Source: Nitrospira sp.
Lineage (GTDB): Bacteria; Nitrospirota; Nitrospiria; Nitrospirales; Nitrospiraceae
DNA length: 64,000 nt
Direction: 5' to 3'
Assembly (NCBI GenBank): GCA_024998565.1
Contig: JACOEM010000001.1
Coordinates: 394,485-458,484, forward strand
The position numbers were made by a program, and so were the translations under genes. How positions within the stretch are numbered: position 1 is the stretch's first letter; the number at the start of each line of letters is the position of its first letter. Shown here one piece after another: positions 25,069-36,272 of the stretch. Under the pieces are notes generated by a model. That model made no database searches. It was given only the letters and a program-made list of their open reading frames with translations, and had not been told where the DNA came from.

Positions 25069-25096
25069 ATAATAGTTCTAATTAGAACTAAGTCAA
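25069..25096 (-). promoter_or_regulatory. Promoter with an 18-bp palindromic operator
   Basis: Minus-strand -35 TTGACT (25096-25091) and -10 TATTAT (25074-25069) are 16 bases apart. The perfect palindrome TAGTTCTAATTAGAACTA (25073-25090) fills the spacer and touches the -10. A bound dimer would block polymerase, so this is a textbook repressor arrangement of MarR/HxlR/TetR kind. No such regulator is encoded in the window, so the repressor is unlinked. It drives the operon starting with DoxX at 24978. Confidence 0.75.
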
Positions 25097-25292
25097 GAGC
25101 AAATATTCCCCCTCAATGGGAAGAACTGATATCCCGACAGATCAGTCAGTGTGGTTAGAGGGACATTCGCGCCGGGTAATCGGCCCGTCAACGACCGGCC
25201 GGGGGCATGCATCGAAAACGCTGAGGAGCGATCGAGACGTCACGGCTCTCTCGGGCAGGAGGAAGGAAGATACGTGTGAGGGACGAAGTCGC

Positions 25293-25772
25293 CTATTTCC
25301 TTTGTTTGATCGCGCGTTCGACCTCGCGGCCGGCTTCGCGGGCTTTGATGGATTCGCGACGATCGTATTGTTTCTTGCCCTTCGCCAGGGCTAACTCCAC
25401 TTTGGCGTGGCCGCGCCTCGAAAAGTAGATGCGCAGGGGGACGAGGGTGAGGCCCTTTAACTGGGTCTTTCCGATCAGCTTGTTGATCTCTTTGCGATGC
25501 AACAGCAGCTTTCGCTTGCGGAGCGGGTCGTGGTTCATCAGATTGCCGTGGGAGTAGGGGCTGATGTGGCAATGCTGCAGATAGACCTCGCCGTCGTCCA
25601 CCGAGGCATAACTATCCTGGAGGTTCACGCGACCTTCCCGCAACGACTTCACCTCGGTCCCCCGCAGGATGACCCCGGCTTCGAACTTCTCTTCGATGAA
25701 GTAGTCGTGATACGCCTTGCGATTGGTGGCGACGACTTTGTACTGGTCTTCTTTGTCCTGCGTTTTCGTCAT
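25293..25772 (-). CDS. smpB: SsrA-binding protein SmpB
   Basis: 159 residues, the tmRNA partner in ribosome rescue. Conserved blocks are [59 protein letters not shown] and the basic tail [20 protein letters not shown]. The tmRNA gene itself is not seen nearby. The ATG at 25772 has only a weak ribosome site, because a palindromic element begins 9 bases upstream. The 200 bases downstream (25097-25292) hold nothing I recognise. Confidence 0.97.
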   Translation of the reverse strand: MTKTQDKEDQYKVVATNRKAYHDYFIEEKFEAGVILRGTEVKSLREGRVNLQDSYASVDDGEVYLQHCHISPYSHGNLMNHDPLRKRKLLLHRKEINKLIGKTQLKGLTLVPLRIYFSRRGHAKVELALAKGKKQYDRRESIKAREAGREVERAIKQRK

Positions 25773-25780
25773 CTCATACT

Positions 25781-25973
25781 AGCCCACATGATGCATGAGC
25801 GCTTCTGCTGCAATCGCGGGTTCGCGGCTGCGACAGGCCTGTCGGCGGGCGGGCTCGCCGCTCGGTCGGTCGACATCCTGTTCAAGGATGCCTCCCTTCC
25901 TCACGGCTCCACACGCCCGTCTCGCTTCGCGACTCCGCCATTTCGCGACGAACCATCATGCATCATGTGGGCT
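25781..25973. repeat. 193-bp element with perfect 18-bp terminal inverted repeats
   Basis: AGCCCACATGATGCATGA at 25781-25798 is repeated exactly in inverse at 25956-25973. The 157 bases between are GC-rich with no gene. This MITE-like structure fills almost the whole gap between the divergent smpB and DUF721 genes, so it forms the 5' regions of both. It shares no termini with the 123-128 bp repeat family. Confidence 0.7.
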
Positions 25974-26017
25974 CGCGCGCGCTATTTCCATCGGGCACAT
26001 TTTGTTATCATACCACC

Positions 26018-26524
26018 ATGCGTGGACAGAGCAGGCTCGATTCCTTCAGCTCCATCTTGGCCGGTGTCGCCCACAGGTTGGGCCTGGAGAGCAAGTTATT
26101 CGAAGCGCGCCTGCGACGTCAGTGGCCCGACATCGTGGGCGAGCCGATCGCGGCCCACACGCGTCCCGATCAAATCCGGTTCAAAAAGTTGTACGTCCTG
26201 GTGCACAACTCGGTGTGGCTACAGCAGCTCACCTTTCTCAAGCCGGTCCTATTGGAGAAGGTGAATGCGATGGCGGGCCAGCCGTTGGTGACGGACATCG
26301 TCTTGCGCATCGGAGAGTTCACTGCAGACCCATCGCCGACTGCCGAAGCAACGACTGCCCCCGACCCGTTGACGATTCAACCGTCGCCCCAGTTACTCCA
26401 GGAAGTCACGCTCCACGCGCAGGGCATTCAGGACCAGGCCCTGCGTGAACACCTGGTGACCCTCATGGCGCAGGCGTTGAGTCAGCCGGAGAGGCCCCCG
26501 CGTTCCGCACGACGGTCCCCTTAA
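26018..26524 (+). CDS. DUF721 (DciA-like) protein
   Basis: 168 residues. The N-terminal DUF721/DciA KH-like domain is clear: LDSFSSILAGVAHRLGLESK, then LRRQWPDIVGEPIAAHTRPD, then LYVLVHNSVWLQQLTFLKP. DciA loads the replicative helicase in bacteria without DnaC/DnaI, which fits the nearby replication block. The C-terminal 60 residues are a low-complexity tail with a helix. ATG 26018 is chosen at the domain start; an in-frame ATG at 25958 lies inside the palindromic element. Its last 62 bases overlap the convergent gene at 26463. Confidence 0.8.
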   Translation: MRGQSRLDSFSSILAGVAHRLGLESKLFEARLRRQWPDIVGEPIAAHTRPDQIRFKKLYVLVHNSVWLQQLTFLKPVLLEKVNAMAGQPLVTDIVLRIGEFTADPSPTAEATTAPDPLTIQPSPQLLQEVTLHAQGIQDQALREHLVTLMAQALSQPERPPRSARRSP

Positions 26525-27083
26525 ACAACTGCCGCGAATAGGCCGCGGTGGCCGCACTGTCTTTTCCCCTGGGAACCGGCCCGATACGGCCTTCTTCTTC
26601 CTGTCCATCAAGCCGGTACAATCCGCGCACCGATCCCTCAAACCCGTCCCGCACCGTGGCATCTTCACCCGTCACGTACTTGTGCAGCACCTCCGGCTCC
26701 GTCCAGCCCTCATCGGTGAAGATGTAAATCGCAATATGTTGATAACGCCCCTTGGGATCATCCAGGGTGGTGGGCTGGATTTTCATGCTGCCGAAATTCC
26801 GGCTTTCCGCGCCGACTTTCCGGAATCGCTCGATCAGGGTTTCGATCTCAGTGTCGCTGGTCCAGGACGGCACATGCACCGCTACCACCGTGCGCTCCTG
26901 GGAGCCGATGCTATAGGGGGGAATCGAACGATCCGGACGGCTGAGAAACATCCCGCCCCAGATCAAGGCAAAGGAGCCGAACAGGACGCCCAACGCCATT
27001 TTGACCACGGTGTCCAGCGGACGCTTGACCGGAGTGTTGGTCGGAGTCCCGGCCGATGGCGGAGTTGGGTGGTTCATAACCAT
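26463..27083 (-). CDS. Single-pass membrane protein with periplasmic domain, unknown
   Basis: About 206 residues: a proline/threonine-rich cytoplasmic start, one transmembrane helix (MALGVLFGSFALIWGGMFL, about 29-47), and an extracytoplasmic domain of mixed alpha/beta pattern (ERTVVAVHVPSWTSDTEIET, then QHIAIYIFTDEGWTEPEVLH). I do not recognise the family. The start is uncertain: ATG at 27083 or 27077, or a TTG at 27119, none with a good ribosome site. It follows gyrA closely, so it is probably co-transcribed, and its 3' end overlaps the DUF721 gene. Confidence 0.6.
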   Translation of the reverse strand: MVMNHPTPPSAGTPTNTPVKRPLDTVVKMALGVLFGSFALIWGGMFLSRPDRSIPPYSIGSQERTVVAVHVPSWTSDTEIETLIERFRKVGAESRNFGSMKIQPTTLDDPKGRYQHIAIYIFTDEGWTEPEVLHKYVTGEDATVRDGFEGSVRGLYRLDGQEEEGRIGPVPRGKDSAATAAYSRQLFKGTVVRNAGASPADSTPAP

Positions 27084-27123
27084 GGTGGGGGGAGCCGCTT
27101 GAAACCGGTGCGGCTCCAAGGAA

Positions 27124-29586
27124 TCATGACTCGCCCTCTTCAGGCACTCCTTCTTCGCGTTCGACCAGTCTCACGACGGCGACCACACGATCCTCATCTC
27201 CATCCATGTCGAGCAGGCGGACACCTTGAGTGTTGCGCCCGATTTCACGGATGTCGTCCACCTTGCAGCGCAACACTTTGCCCTGCGCCGCCATCAACAT
27301 GATCTCATCCTCGTCGCGAACCTGGAGGAATCCCACAGCCGGCCCGTTCCGCTCGGTCGTCTTCACGCTGATGATGCCTTTGCCGCCGCGACCCTGCACG
27401 CGATATTCGTTCACCGGTGTCCGTTTTCCGTACCCGCCTTCGGTCACGGTGAGGATCGCGGTGGTCGAGTCGGGCGTAATCGTCTCCATACCGATGACTT
27501 CGTCGCCGGGCTCAAGGGTGATCCCGCGCACCCCGTGGGCCGTGCGTCCCATCGCGCGCACATCTTCTTCCTTGAACCGGATGGTGATGCCCTGCTTCGT
27601 GCCCAGCAGAATCTCCCGCTGGCCGTCGGTCAGGTCCACACCGATCAGCTTGTCGCCCGCATCGAGCGAGAGCGCAATGATGCCGCCCTGGCGCGGATTG
27701 CTGTAGGCCGACAGTTCCGTTTTCTTGATGACGCCCTGCTTGGTCCCCATGATGACAAACCGATCGGCACGGTATTCTTTCACCGGAAGGGTTGCCGTGA
27801 CCTTCTCGTCTTTGGAGAGGGCCAAGAGATTGACCAGCGCTTTGCCTTTGGCGGCTCGGCTCGCTTCGGGAATTTCATGGACCTTGAGCCAGTAGACCTT
27901 GCCTGCGTCGGTAAAGAACAGCAGCGAGTCGTGCGTGGAGGCCGTGAAGAGGGTTTCGACGAAGTCCTCTTCCTTGATCCCCATCGCAATTTTTCCCTTG
28001 CCGCCGCGCCGTTGCGCCCGGTAGAGGGTGACGGCGTTCCGCTTGATATAGCCGGCGTGGGAAATCGTCACGACGACTTCTTCTTCGGCGATCAAATCTT
28101 CGAGCGTCAGCTCGGCCTCTTCCTTGACGATCTTGGTGCGGCGTTCGTCCTGATACTTCTCTTTAATCTCCGTCAATTCATCGCGGATGATCTTGCGCAC
28201 CAACGCTTCACTGCCGAGAACTGAGCGCAGGTATTCAATCGTCTTCAGCACTTCGCGGTATTCTTCCACGAGTTTGTCGCGCTCCAGTTGCGTGAGCCGC
28301 TGGAGGCGCATTTCGAGAATGGCGTTGGCTTGGATTTCCGACAGCCGGAACTGCTGCATCAAACCCGTGCGCGCCACATCAGGCGACTGCGAACGGCGGA
28401 TCAGCGCGATCACGGCATCGAGATTATCCAGCGCGATCTTGAGGCCTTCGAGGATATGGGCGCGTTCTTCCGCTTTGCGCAGATCGTAGGCCGTGCGTCG
28501 CACGACCACTTCGCGGCGGTGCTCGACGAAGGCTTCCAGAATCCGTTTGAGGTTCAGCACCTCCGGCCGGTTGTTGACCAGCGCCAGCATGTTGACACCG
28601 AAGGTCGTCTGCAACTGACTGTGTTTGTATAGATTGTTCAGCACGACGAGAGGAATCTCATTCCGCTTCAGCTCGATGACGACACGCACACCCTCGCGGT
28701 CCGATTCGTCGCGGATATCGGAGATGCCCGTGACGCGATCCTCCTGCGCCAGGTCGGCGATCTTTTCGATGAGTTTCGACTTGTTCACCTGGTAGGGAAT
28801 TTCGGTAATGATCAATCGTTCCCGGTCGGTCCGTTCATCGGTTTCAATCGCCACCTTCGCGCGAACCGTCAACAGCCCGCGTCCCGTCTCGTACGCATCC
28901 TTGATCCCGGACGTGCCGTAAATGAACCCGGCGGTCGGGAAGTCGGGTCCCGGAATTTTCTTCATTAACTGTGCGATCGTGACCTCTGGGTTCTCCAGCA
29001 GCAGGAGCAACCCTTCGATCACTTCACCCAGATTGTGCGTGGGAATGTTGGTCGCATAGCCGACGGCGATTCCGCCGGCGCCGTTGACCAGCAGGTTCGG
29101 TACCCGGGAAGGCAGGACGAGCGGCTCCACGCGCGACTCGTCGTAGTTGGGACCGAAATCGACCGTCTCTTTTTCAATGTCGGCCAACAGCTCTTCGGCC
29201 AATTTGGTCAAACGGGCTTCGGTGTACCGCATGGCGGCGGCGGCGTCACCGTCCATCGAGCCGTAGTTGCCCTGTCCATCGACCAGCATGTAGCGCATGT
29301 TGAAGTTCTGCGCCATGCGCACCAGGGTGTCGTAAATCGCGGAGTCGCCATGGGGGTGGTAGTTGCCCATGATCTCGCCCACGATCTTGGCCGACTTCCG
29401 ATACGGCCGGTTCGCGGCCAGCCCCATTTCGTTCATGCCGTGCAGAATGCGCCGGTGCACCGGTTTCAATCCATCCCGCACGTCGGGAAGTGCGCGACCG
29501 ACGATCACGCTCATGGCGTAATCGAGATACGACGAGCGCATCTCGTCTTCGATCGCAATCTGTCCTAGTCGTTCATCTGGCGGCAT
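27124..29586 (-). CDS. gyrA: DNA gyrase subunit A
   Basis: 820 residues. The breakage-reunion domain carries the active Tyr in [12 protein letters not shown] (about 122) and the quinolone-pocket [17 protein letters not shown] with Ser at the position usually mutated in resistance. The coiled coil ends around residue 500. The C-terminal beta-pinwheel has the GyrA box QRRGGKG (about 528-534) and six blade repeats such as [10 protein letters not shown] and [14 protein letters not shown]. With GyrB it introduces negative supercoils. It follows gyrB by 107 bases. Confidence 0.98.
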   Translation of the reverse strand: MPPDERLGQIAIEDEMRSSYLDYAMSVIVGRALPDVRDGLKPVHRRILHGMNEMGLAANRPYRKSAKIVGEIMGNYHPHGDSAIYDTLVRMAQNFNMRYMLVDGQGNYGSMDGDAAAAMRYTEARLTKLAEELLADIEKETVDFGPNYDESRVEPLVLPSRVPNLLVNGAGGIAVGYATNIPTHNLGEVIEGLLLLLENPEVTIAQLMKKIPGPDFPTAGFIYGTSGIKDAYETGRGLLTVRAKVAIETDERTDRERLIITEIPYQVNKSKLIEKIADLAQEDRVTGISDIRDESDREGVRVVIELKRNEIPLVVLNNLYKHSQLQTTFGVNMLALVNNRPEVLNLKRILEAFVEHRREVVVRRTAYDLRKAEERAHILEGLKIALDNLDAVIALIRRSQSPDVARTGLMQQFRLSEIQANAILEMRLQRLTQLERDKLVEEYREVLKTIEYLRSVLGSEALVRKIIRDELTEIKEKYQDERRTKIVKEEAELTLEDLIAEEEVVVTISHAGYIKRNAVTLYRAQRRGGKGKIAMGIKEEDFVETLFTASTHDSLLFFTDAGKVYWLKVHEIPEASRAAKGKALVNLLALSKDEKVTATLPVKEYRADRFVIMGTKQGVIKKTELSAYSNPRQGGIIALSLDAGDKLIGVDLTDGQREILLGTKQGITIRFKEEDVRAMGRTAHGVRGITLEPGDEVIGMETITPDSTTAILTVTEGGYGKRTPVNEYRVQGRGGKGIISVKTTERNGPAVGFLQVRDEDEIMLMAAQGKVLRCKVDDIREIGRNTQGVRLLDMDGDEDRVVAVVRLVEREEGVPEEGES

Positions 29587-29617
29587 TCCGACTCCTTAGA
29601 AGAGCTGATGGCATATG

Positions 29618-29680
29618 GCGTATAGCCGATGGCAGAAGACTTCGTGAAAACCTCCGGACTATTCGCTATCAGCCATACGC
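29618..29680. repeat. Imperfect inverted repeat between gyrB and gyrA
   Basis: GCGTATAGCCGATGGC (29618-29633) faces GCTATCAGCCATACGC (29665-29680): 16-base arms with three mismatches around a 31-base loop. Part of the left arm is also preceded by a shifted version (GCTGATGGCATATGGC). It occupies most of the 107-bp gap and could be an mRNA structure adjusting gyrA relative to gyrB, or a degenerate interspersed repeat. Confidence 0.5.
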
Positions 29681-29693
29681 TCCTGGGAATTTA

Positions 29694-32168
<2,475 letters not shown>

Positions 32169-32179
32169 TCAACTCCTAC

Positions 32180-32302
32180 CAGGATGGGGAAAATGCCCGC
32201 CGGCGGCGTGCTCGTATCGTGTAGGCCCTCCACGCACCGCAGGGGTACGCCTCGGCCCTACGCTCGCTGCCGCCTTGCCGATCAGCCATTGTGAGCATCC
32301 TG
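32180..32302 (+). repeat. 123-bp terminal-inverted-repeat element, copy C
   Basis: Begins CAGGATGGGGAAAATGCCCG and ends GCCATTGTGAGCATCCTG, whose complement starts CAGGATGC. The interior shares GGGTACGCCTC and GCCGCCTTGCCGATCAGCC with copy A in the same order. It lies between dnaN (stop 32322) and gyrB (start 32168) and leaves no room for a promoter outside the element, so gyrB is either read through from dnaN or uses a promoter made by the repeat. Confidence 0.62.
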
Positions 32303-32321
32303 TAAAAAGACATTCCGATTC

Positions 32322-33452
32322 CTAAATTTTGATCGGCATCACGACGCATTTGAATCCGGGACTCTCGGCCTCCTGAATCAGGCAAGGGCTCAAGGCGGTG
32401 TCCATTTGCACCGAGACCGATTCTCCATCCATGACGCTCAAGGCATCCAACAGATACCGGGCATTGAATCCTGTGTTGAGCGCCTCGCCCTCATACCGGG
32501 CCACCAATTCTTCCGTGGCTTCTCCATAATCGGGATTGCTCGAAAATAGAGTCATGCCGCCGGGAGCAAAGGACACCTTCACGGCATTGGCCTTGTCTTT
32601 CGACAACACCGAGACCCGTCGCAACGCGCTTTCCAGCAGCCCGCGATTGACCGCAATGCGCTTGCCGCTTTCCTTCGGGACCACCTGCTGGTAATTGGGG
32701 TAGTTCCCCTCCATGAGGCGGGAGGTGAGGAGGAGGCCGCTCTTGCGGAAGATCATGAGATTTTTGGTGAACCCGATCAAGGGCTCTTCGTCGCCTCCCT
32801 CTTCCAGCAAGCGCCGCATTTCCTGCGCCGCCTTCTTCGGGATAATCGCTTTGATGTCCTGTGCCGGCTGCTTCGCATTCGGGGGACCGACTTCGCGCTC
32901 CGCCACGGCCAGGCGATGGCCGTCGGTGCCGACCAGTCGCAGGAGCGTGGTTTTCTTTTCGGTCGTCGTCAAGCTCACGAGCAGGCCGTTCAGGATGTAC
33001 CGGGCATCGTTGTCGCCGGCGGCAAACAACGTCTTCCGAATCAGTTCCAACAGGCCTGCTCCGGCCAGTGGCGTCAGCCCCTCGCGTTCAATGGAAGGCA
33101 GCGCCGGATAGTCGCCGCTCGGAAGGCCCACCACCTTGAACTGACTCTTCCCGGACTGGATCGTCGTCCAGTTGTTGTCGCCGGATGTCAGCTCGATCTC
33201 ACCGCTGGGCAATTCCTTGATGATCTCGTACAACTTGCGGGCGGAAATCGTCACGCCGCCGGCTTCGAGGACCGTCGCCTTGTACAGACCCCGCATGCCG
33301 ATCTCCAGATCGGTGGCGACGATTTCAGCACCGTCGTGTTTGGCTTCCAATAAAATGTTCGAGAGGATCGGCATGGTATTTCGTTTTTCAACGACACCCT
33401 GCACCCGCTGCAATCCCGTCAACAATTCCTCTCGTCCGATGCGTACCTTCAT
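32322..33452 (-). CDS. dnaN: DNA polymerase III sliding clamp (beta subunit)
   Basis: 376 residues, three clamp domains. Typical signals are MKVRIGREELLTGLQRVQGV at the start, ATDLEIGMRGLYKATVLEAG, LVGTDGHRLAVAEREV in the middle domain, and the C-terminal ALSPCLIQEAESPGFKCVVM followed by PIKI. Dimers ring the DNA and hold the polymerase. It starts 22 bases after dnaA stops, the normal dnaA-dnaN arrangement. Confidence 0.98.
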   Translation of the reverse strand: MKVRIGREELLTGLQRVQGVVEKRNTMPILSNILLEAKHDGAEIVATDLEIGMRGLYKATVLEAGGVTISARKLYEIIKELPSGEIELTSGDNNWTTIQSGKSQFKVVGLPSGDYPALPSIEREGLTPLAGAGLLELIRKTLFAAGDNDARYILNGLLVSLTTTEKKTTLLRLVGTDGHRLAVAEREVGPPNAKQPAQDIKAIIPKKAAQEMRRLLEEGGDEEPLIGFTKNLMIFRKSGLLLTSRLMEGNYPNYQQVVPKESGKRIAVNRGLLESALRRVSVLSKDKANAVKVSFAPGGMTLFSSNPDYGEATEELVARYEGEALNTGFNARYLLDALSVMDGESVSVQMDTALSPCLIQEAESPGFKCVVMPIKI

Positions 33453-33474
33453 GGTCGGTCTCCCTCAGCGGGCC

Positions 33475-34815
33475 TTACGCCCTCAAGATCTGTTCTTTCA
33501 GGCCTTCCAGCGTCGTATGCAAGGCGCTGTCGGCTTCTTTCGCCTTCGAGATCTGCCGACAGGCATGGATAATCGTCGTGTGATCCTTGCCGCCGAACTG
33601 GCGCCCGATTTCAGGAAATGAGGCGTCGGTGAGTTCCCGGCAGAGATACATGGCGATCTGGCGCGGGTGCACCAGCGTTTTGCTTCGACGCCGCGATTTC
33701 AAGTCGGCAATCTTCAGATGATACTTCGACCCCACCGCCTCTTGAATATCTTCGATGGAGACAATCTTCTTTTTGTCCCCGATGAGATCGCGCAAGACGT
33801 TCTTGGCCATGTCGAGCGTGATCGTTTGCCCCGTCAGGGAAGAATAGGCCCCGACCCGGACGAGCGAGCCTTCCAACTCACGAATGTTGTTCTTCATCGT
33901 GGTGGCCAGGAAGTGAATCACATCCTCGGGCAGCGCAATGCGTTCGTCCTCGGATTTCTTGCGCAAGATGGCGATACGAGTCTCCACGTCCGGCGGCTGC
34001 AGGTCGGCAATCAGCCCCCATTCGAACCGGGACCGAAGCCGCTCTTCGATATCCGGCATATCTTTCGGAAAGCGGTCGCTCGACAGGACGATCTGTTTAT
34101 GGGCTTCGTAGAGGGTATTGAACGTATGAAAGAACTCTTCCTGCGTCCGCTCTTTGCCCGCCAGAAATTGAATGTCGTCGATCATCAACATATCGACGTT
34201 GCGATACCGCTTGCGCAGGTCGATCATCTTGTCATAGCGAATGGAGTTGATGACCTCGTTCGTAAACTGTTCGGTCGTCAGGTAGGCGATGCGGAGGTCG
34301 CTTCGTTCAGCCAGGTAGTTGCCGATCGCATTCAGCAAATGGGTCTTGCCCAATCCCACACCACCATACAGAAACAGCGGGTTGTAGGCTTTCGCCGGTT
34401 GTTCGGCCACGGCCATACAGGCCGCGTGGGCAAACTGGTTTCCTGCCCCGACCACGAAACTTTTGAAGGTGTATTTCGGATTCAATTGCACGCCGCGTTT
34501 TGATCGAGACGCGACGAATCCACGCCCGGCCGTATCCGCCGGACCACTCTCCTGTTGAGCGGGCGAAGGAGAAGGAACCTGCTTGTTGTTGACGACAAAG
34601 GACACGTCCAGGTGGCCGCCCCCTTGCGCGGCAGAGACCGCTTCGGCCAGGAGATCGCGGTAATGCTCTCCTAACCACTCGCCGAAAAACTTGTTCGGGA
34701 CTGCAAGATACGCCGTTGTATCTTCAATCCGGTCAAGTACAACAGGAGTGAACCAGGTTTCAAAGACCTGCTTCGGGACCTTTTCCTGAATGTACACGAG
34801 TGCGTCATTCCACAT
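33475..34815 (-). CDS. dnaA: Chromosomal replication initiator DnaA
   Basis: 446 residues. Domain I is [20 protein letters not shown]. The AAA+ domain has Walker [16 protein letters not shown] (about 150-164) and Walker [21 protein letters not shown]. The DNA-binding domain IV has ISVERIAQ-like [19 protein letters not shown] and the signature [15 protein letters not shown] (about 415-430). It opens oriC with DnaA boxes that lie upstream of this gene. A DnaA box overlaps its predicted -35, consistent with autoregulation. Confidence 0.98.
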   Translation of the reverse strand: MWNDALVYIQEKVPKQVFETWFTPVVLDRIEDTTAYLAVPNKFFGEWLGEHYRDLLAEAVSAAQGGGHLDVSFVVNNKQVPSPSPAQQESGPADTAGRGFVASRSKRGVQLNPKYTFKSFVVGAGNQFAHAACMAVAEQPAKAYNPLFLYGGVGLGKTHLLNAIGNYLAERSDLRIAYLTTEQFTNEVINSIRYDKMIDLRKRYRNVDMLMIDDIQFLAGKERTQEEFFHTFNTLYEAHKQIVLSSDRFPKDMPDIEERLRSRFEWGLIADLQPPDVETRIAILRKKSEDERIALPEDVIHFLATTMKNNIRELEGSLVRVGAYSSLTGQTITLDMAKNVLRDLIGDKKKIVSIEDIQEAVGSKYHLKIADLKSRRRSKTLVHPRQIAMYLCRELTDASFPEIGRQFGGKDHTTIIHACRQISKAKEADSALHTTLEGLKEQILRA

Positions 34816-35171
34816 CTAATTAGTCCTGTAAACTCAATATCTTATAAATGTTCACAGCCTTATCAACAGGTGTGGATAAATACATAAGAAACCCTGGTTT
34901 TATTGATCGTTCGATGAGAAGACGCGCTCGCTTCTTGTGGACATCCGAGAGACCGGCCGACGGTTCATCTTTCCCGTGCACAGGCTCCCTCACCTTATCC
35001 CTGAGCGCCCCCTGCCTTATACACCATCTCATCAACATGGGCTAGGCTCTTCGATCGTCAACGTCCACGGACCTCTTCGCATTCATCCACAGAACCCACA
35101 GAGCCTACTCCTACTCCGACGACTCCGGTTCTTCTCTTTATTAGGAAGATAACTAAGAGAAGAGAGCCGGA
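34816..35171. other. oriC: Candidate origin region 1 (dnaA side)
   Basis: 356 bases without a gene. It contains an exact DnaA box in reverse (TGTGGATAA 34871-34879), a near box TTATCAACA (34860-34868), another one-mismatch box TCATCCACA (35083-35091), and AT-rich runs beside the first boxes (34839-34895) and at 35130-35155. Together with the boxes at 36116-36172 this suggests an origin split by the dsrEFH-like genes. Which half unwinds cannot be decided by eye. Confidence 0.6.
34839..34866 (-). promoter_or_regulatory. Predicted dnaA promoter overlapped by a DnaA box
   Basis: Minus-strand TTGATA (34866-34861) and TAAGAT (34844-34839), 16 bases apart, about 25 bases before the dnaA ATG. The near-consensus box TTATCAACA at 34860-34868 covers the -35, which would let DnaA repress its own gene. 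Confidence 0.5.
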
Positions 35172-35441
35172 TCACAACACAATGGTCGAATCATGCTCCG
35201 CAATCAAGCCGACAAGATCTCGATAGGAAATGATCGTTCCGGAAACGGCTGCCGGAACGCCCGATGCAGATGGAAGCACGTAAATCGGTCCGGGGAACGC
35301 CGGTGAAGACCCCACCGCTTCTTCCAGGAGAACCAGCGAGCAGACGCCTGACGACACATCGGCCGATGCGGAAGGCAACAGGGATTGAGCCGGATCCGAA
35401 ACCGGTCGTCGGAGGAGATATAACGTCTTACGAGCAGCCAT
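35172..35441 (-). CDS. dsrH: DsrH/TusB-like sulfur-relay protein
   Basis: 89 residues. Start KTLYLLRRPV, middle GVCSLVLLEEAV and ending GTIISYRDLVGLIAEHDSTIVL follow the DsrH/TusB plan, including the closing tyrosine-aspartate segment and a Cys (about 33). In the DsrEFH/TusDCB heterohexamer this is the smallest subunit. The gene lies 15 bases after the DsrF-like gene. By itself the match is weak; its position in the trio raises confidence. Confidence 0.65.
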   Translation of the reverse strand: MAARKTLYLLRRPVSDPAQSLLPSASADVSSGVCSLVLLEEAVGSSPAFPGPIYVLPSASGVPAAVSGTIISYRDLVGLIAEHDSTIVL

Positions 35442-35456
35442 GAGATCCCATAGGAG

Positions 35457-35807
35457 CTAAAAGACCAAGACCCGGTCGGCTGCGGCCATGGCCTGCCGAG
35501 CCGATTCAGAAGAACCGACGGTAACTGCGAACCCCTCTTGAAGCTCGGGAGCCGGGCCGGATGGAAACACCAGGAGAAACGGGATCTGGAGATGCTCGAA
35601 GGAGGGAAGATACTTTTCGAGAATCTCGATATCGACGATATCATCCGTCTCTTCCGCCAACAGCTGAACGGCCTGTCCCATGAGAATCACCGTAATCGGG
35701 TTCTCTCCGGCAGCCAGTCCCAATGCGATGCGCAAGGCCTCGACCGGACGAGCAGAGGTCCGCGGGTCCTCACAAATAATGAGCACGATGGATGCAGTGG
35801 CTGCCAT
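35457..35807 (-). CDS. dsrF: DsrF/TusC-like sulfur-relay protein
   Basis: 116 residues of the DsrE superfamily fold: SIVLIICEDPRTSARPVEAL, then RIALGLAAGENPITVILMGQ, then LLAEETDDIVDIE. The arrangement is that of TusC/DsrF, the non-catalytic middle subunit. ATG 35807 is chosen at the fold start; the upstream in-frame extension runs into the neighbouring gene and lacks a ribosome site. It starts 23 bases after the DsrE-like gene. Confidence 0.68.
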   Translation of the reverse strand: MAATASIVLIICEDPRTSARPVEALRIALGLAAGENPITVILMGQAVQLLAEETDDIVDIEILEKYLPSFEHLQIPFLLVFPSGPAPELQEGFAVTVGSSESARQAMAAADRVLVF

Positions 35808-35830
35808 AGTCGTTTCTTCAGGCGATCGTC

Positions 35831-36151
35831 TTATGTAAATGCCAGAAACCGGTCGCAGCCGTTCACAATATTCGACAGCACGACCAGGCCACAGAGAGAA
35901 ATCCGGGAATCGAGCGCATCGGTCGAGACTCCATGCTGCTGGCATCCATAGGCACAGACAAACAGTTTCATACCCCGGCCCACGAGTTCGGTATAACGAA
36001 GGTCGCGAAGATTCTTCACTCCCTCATCGATGAAATAGAGATAGAGATCCACACCTTCAGTCAGCGCCTCAGACGCGAGGTGTGCCACCGTCTCGACACT
36101 GGGGTGTGAGGGGGGTGTGGATAACAGGATGCCGAACTTCTTGGCGCTCAT
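35831..36151 (-). CDS. dsrE: DsrE/TusD-like sulfurtransferase subunit
   Basis: 106 residues. The DsrE fold is shown by FGILLSTPPSHPSVETVAHL, DLYLYFIDEGVKNL and the catalytic-loop segment MKLFVCAYGCQQHGVS, with two Cys (about 66 and 70) where DsrE/TusD carries its persulfide Cys. These proteins pass sulfane sulfur to DsrC/TusE for tRNA thiolation or sulfur oxidation. No DsrC is found in the window. First gene of the trio, placed between two sets of DnaA boxes. Confidence 0.72.
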   Translation of the reverse strand: MSAKKFGILLSTPPSHPSVETVAHLASEALTEGVDLYLYFIDEGVKNLRDLRYTELVGRGMKLFVCAYGCQQHGVSTDALDSRISLCGLVVLSNIVNGCDRFLAFT

Positions 36152-36260
36152 TGAAAGTATGTCTGTGGATAATCTTTAAGAGTGATTAAGAATCAATAGC
36201 TTATAGATACAAAACAGAATGCGGAGCGTACGAATTCTAGGAAGGAAAGTCAACTACAAA
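36116..36260. other. oriC: Candidate origin region 2 (hisS side)
   Basis: Two exact reverse DnaA boxes, TGTGGATAA at 36116-36124 (inside the start of the DsrE-like gene) and at 36164-36172, are followed at once by an AT-rich stretch from 36172 to about 36260. This box-then-AT-rich order is the layout of a DNA-unwinding element. It is the more AT-rich of the two candidate origin regions. Confidence 0.6.
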
Positions 36261-36272
36261 AAGGAACCTGAA

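Noticed and set aside
34873-36151. Plasmid- or phage-type origin
   Set aside because: Neighbouring dnaA, dnaN, gyrB, gyrA and hisS are chromosomal housekeeping genes, so the DnaA boxes fit a chromosomal origin.
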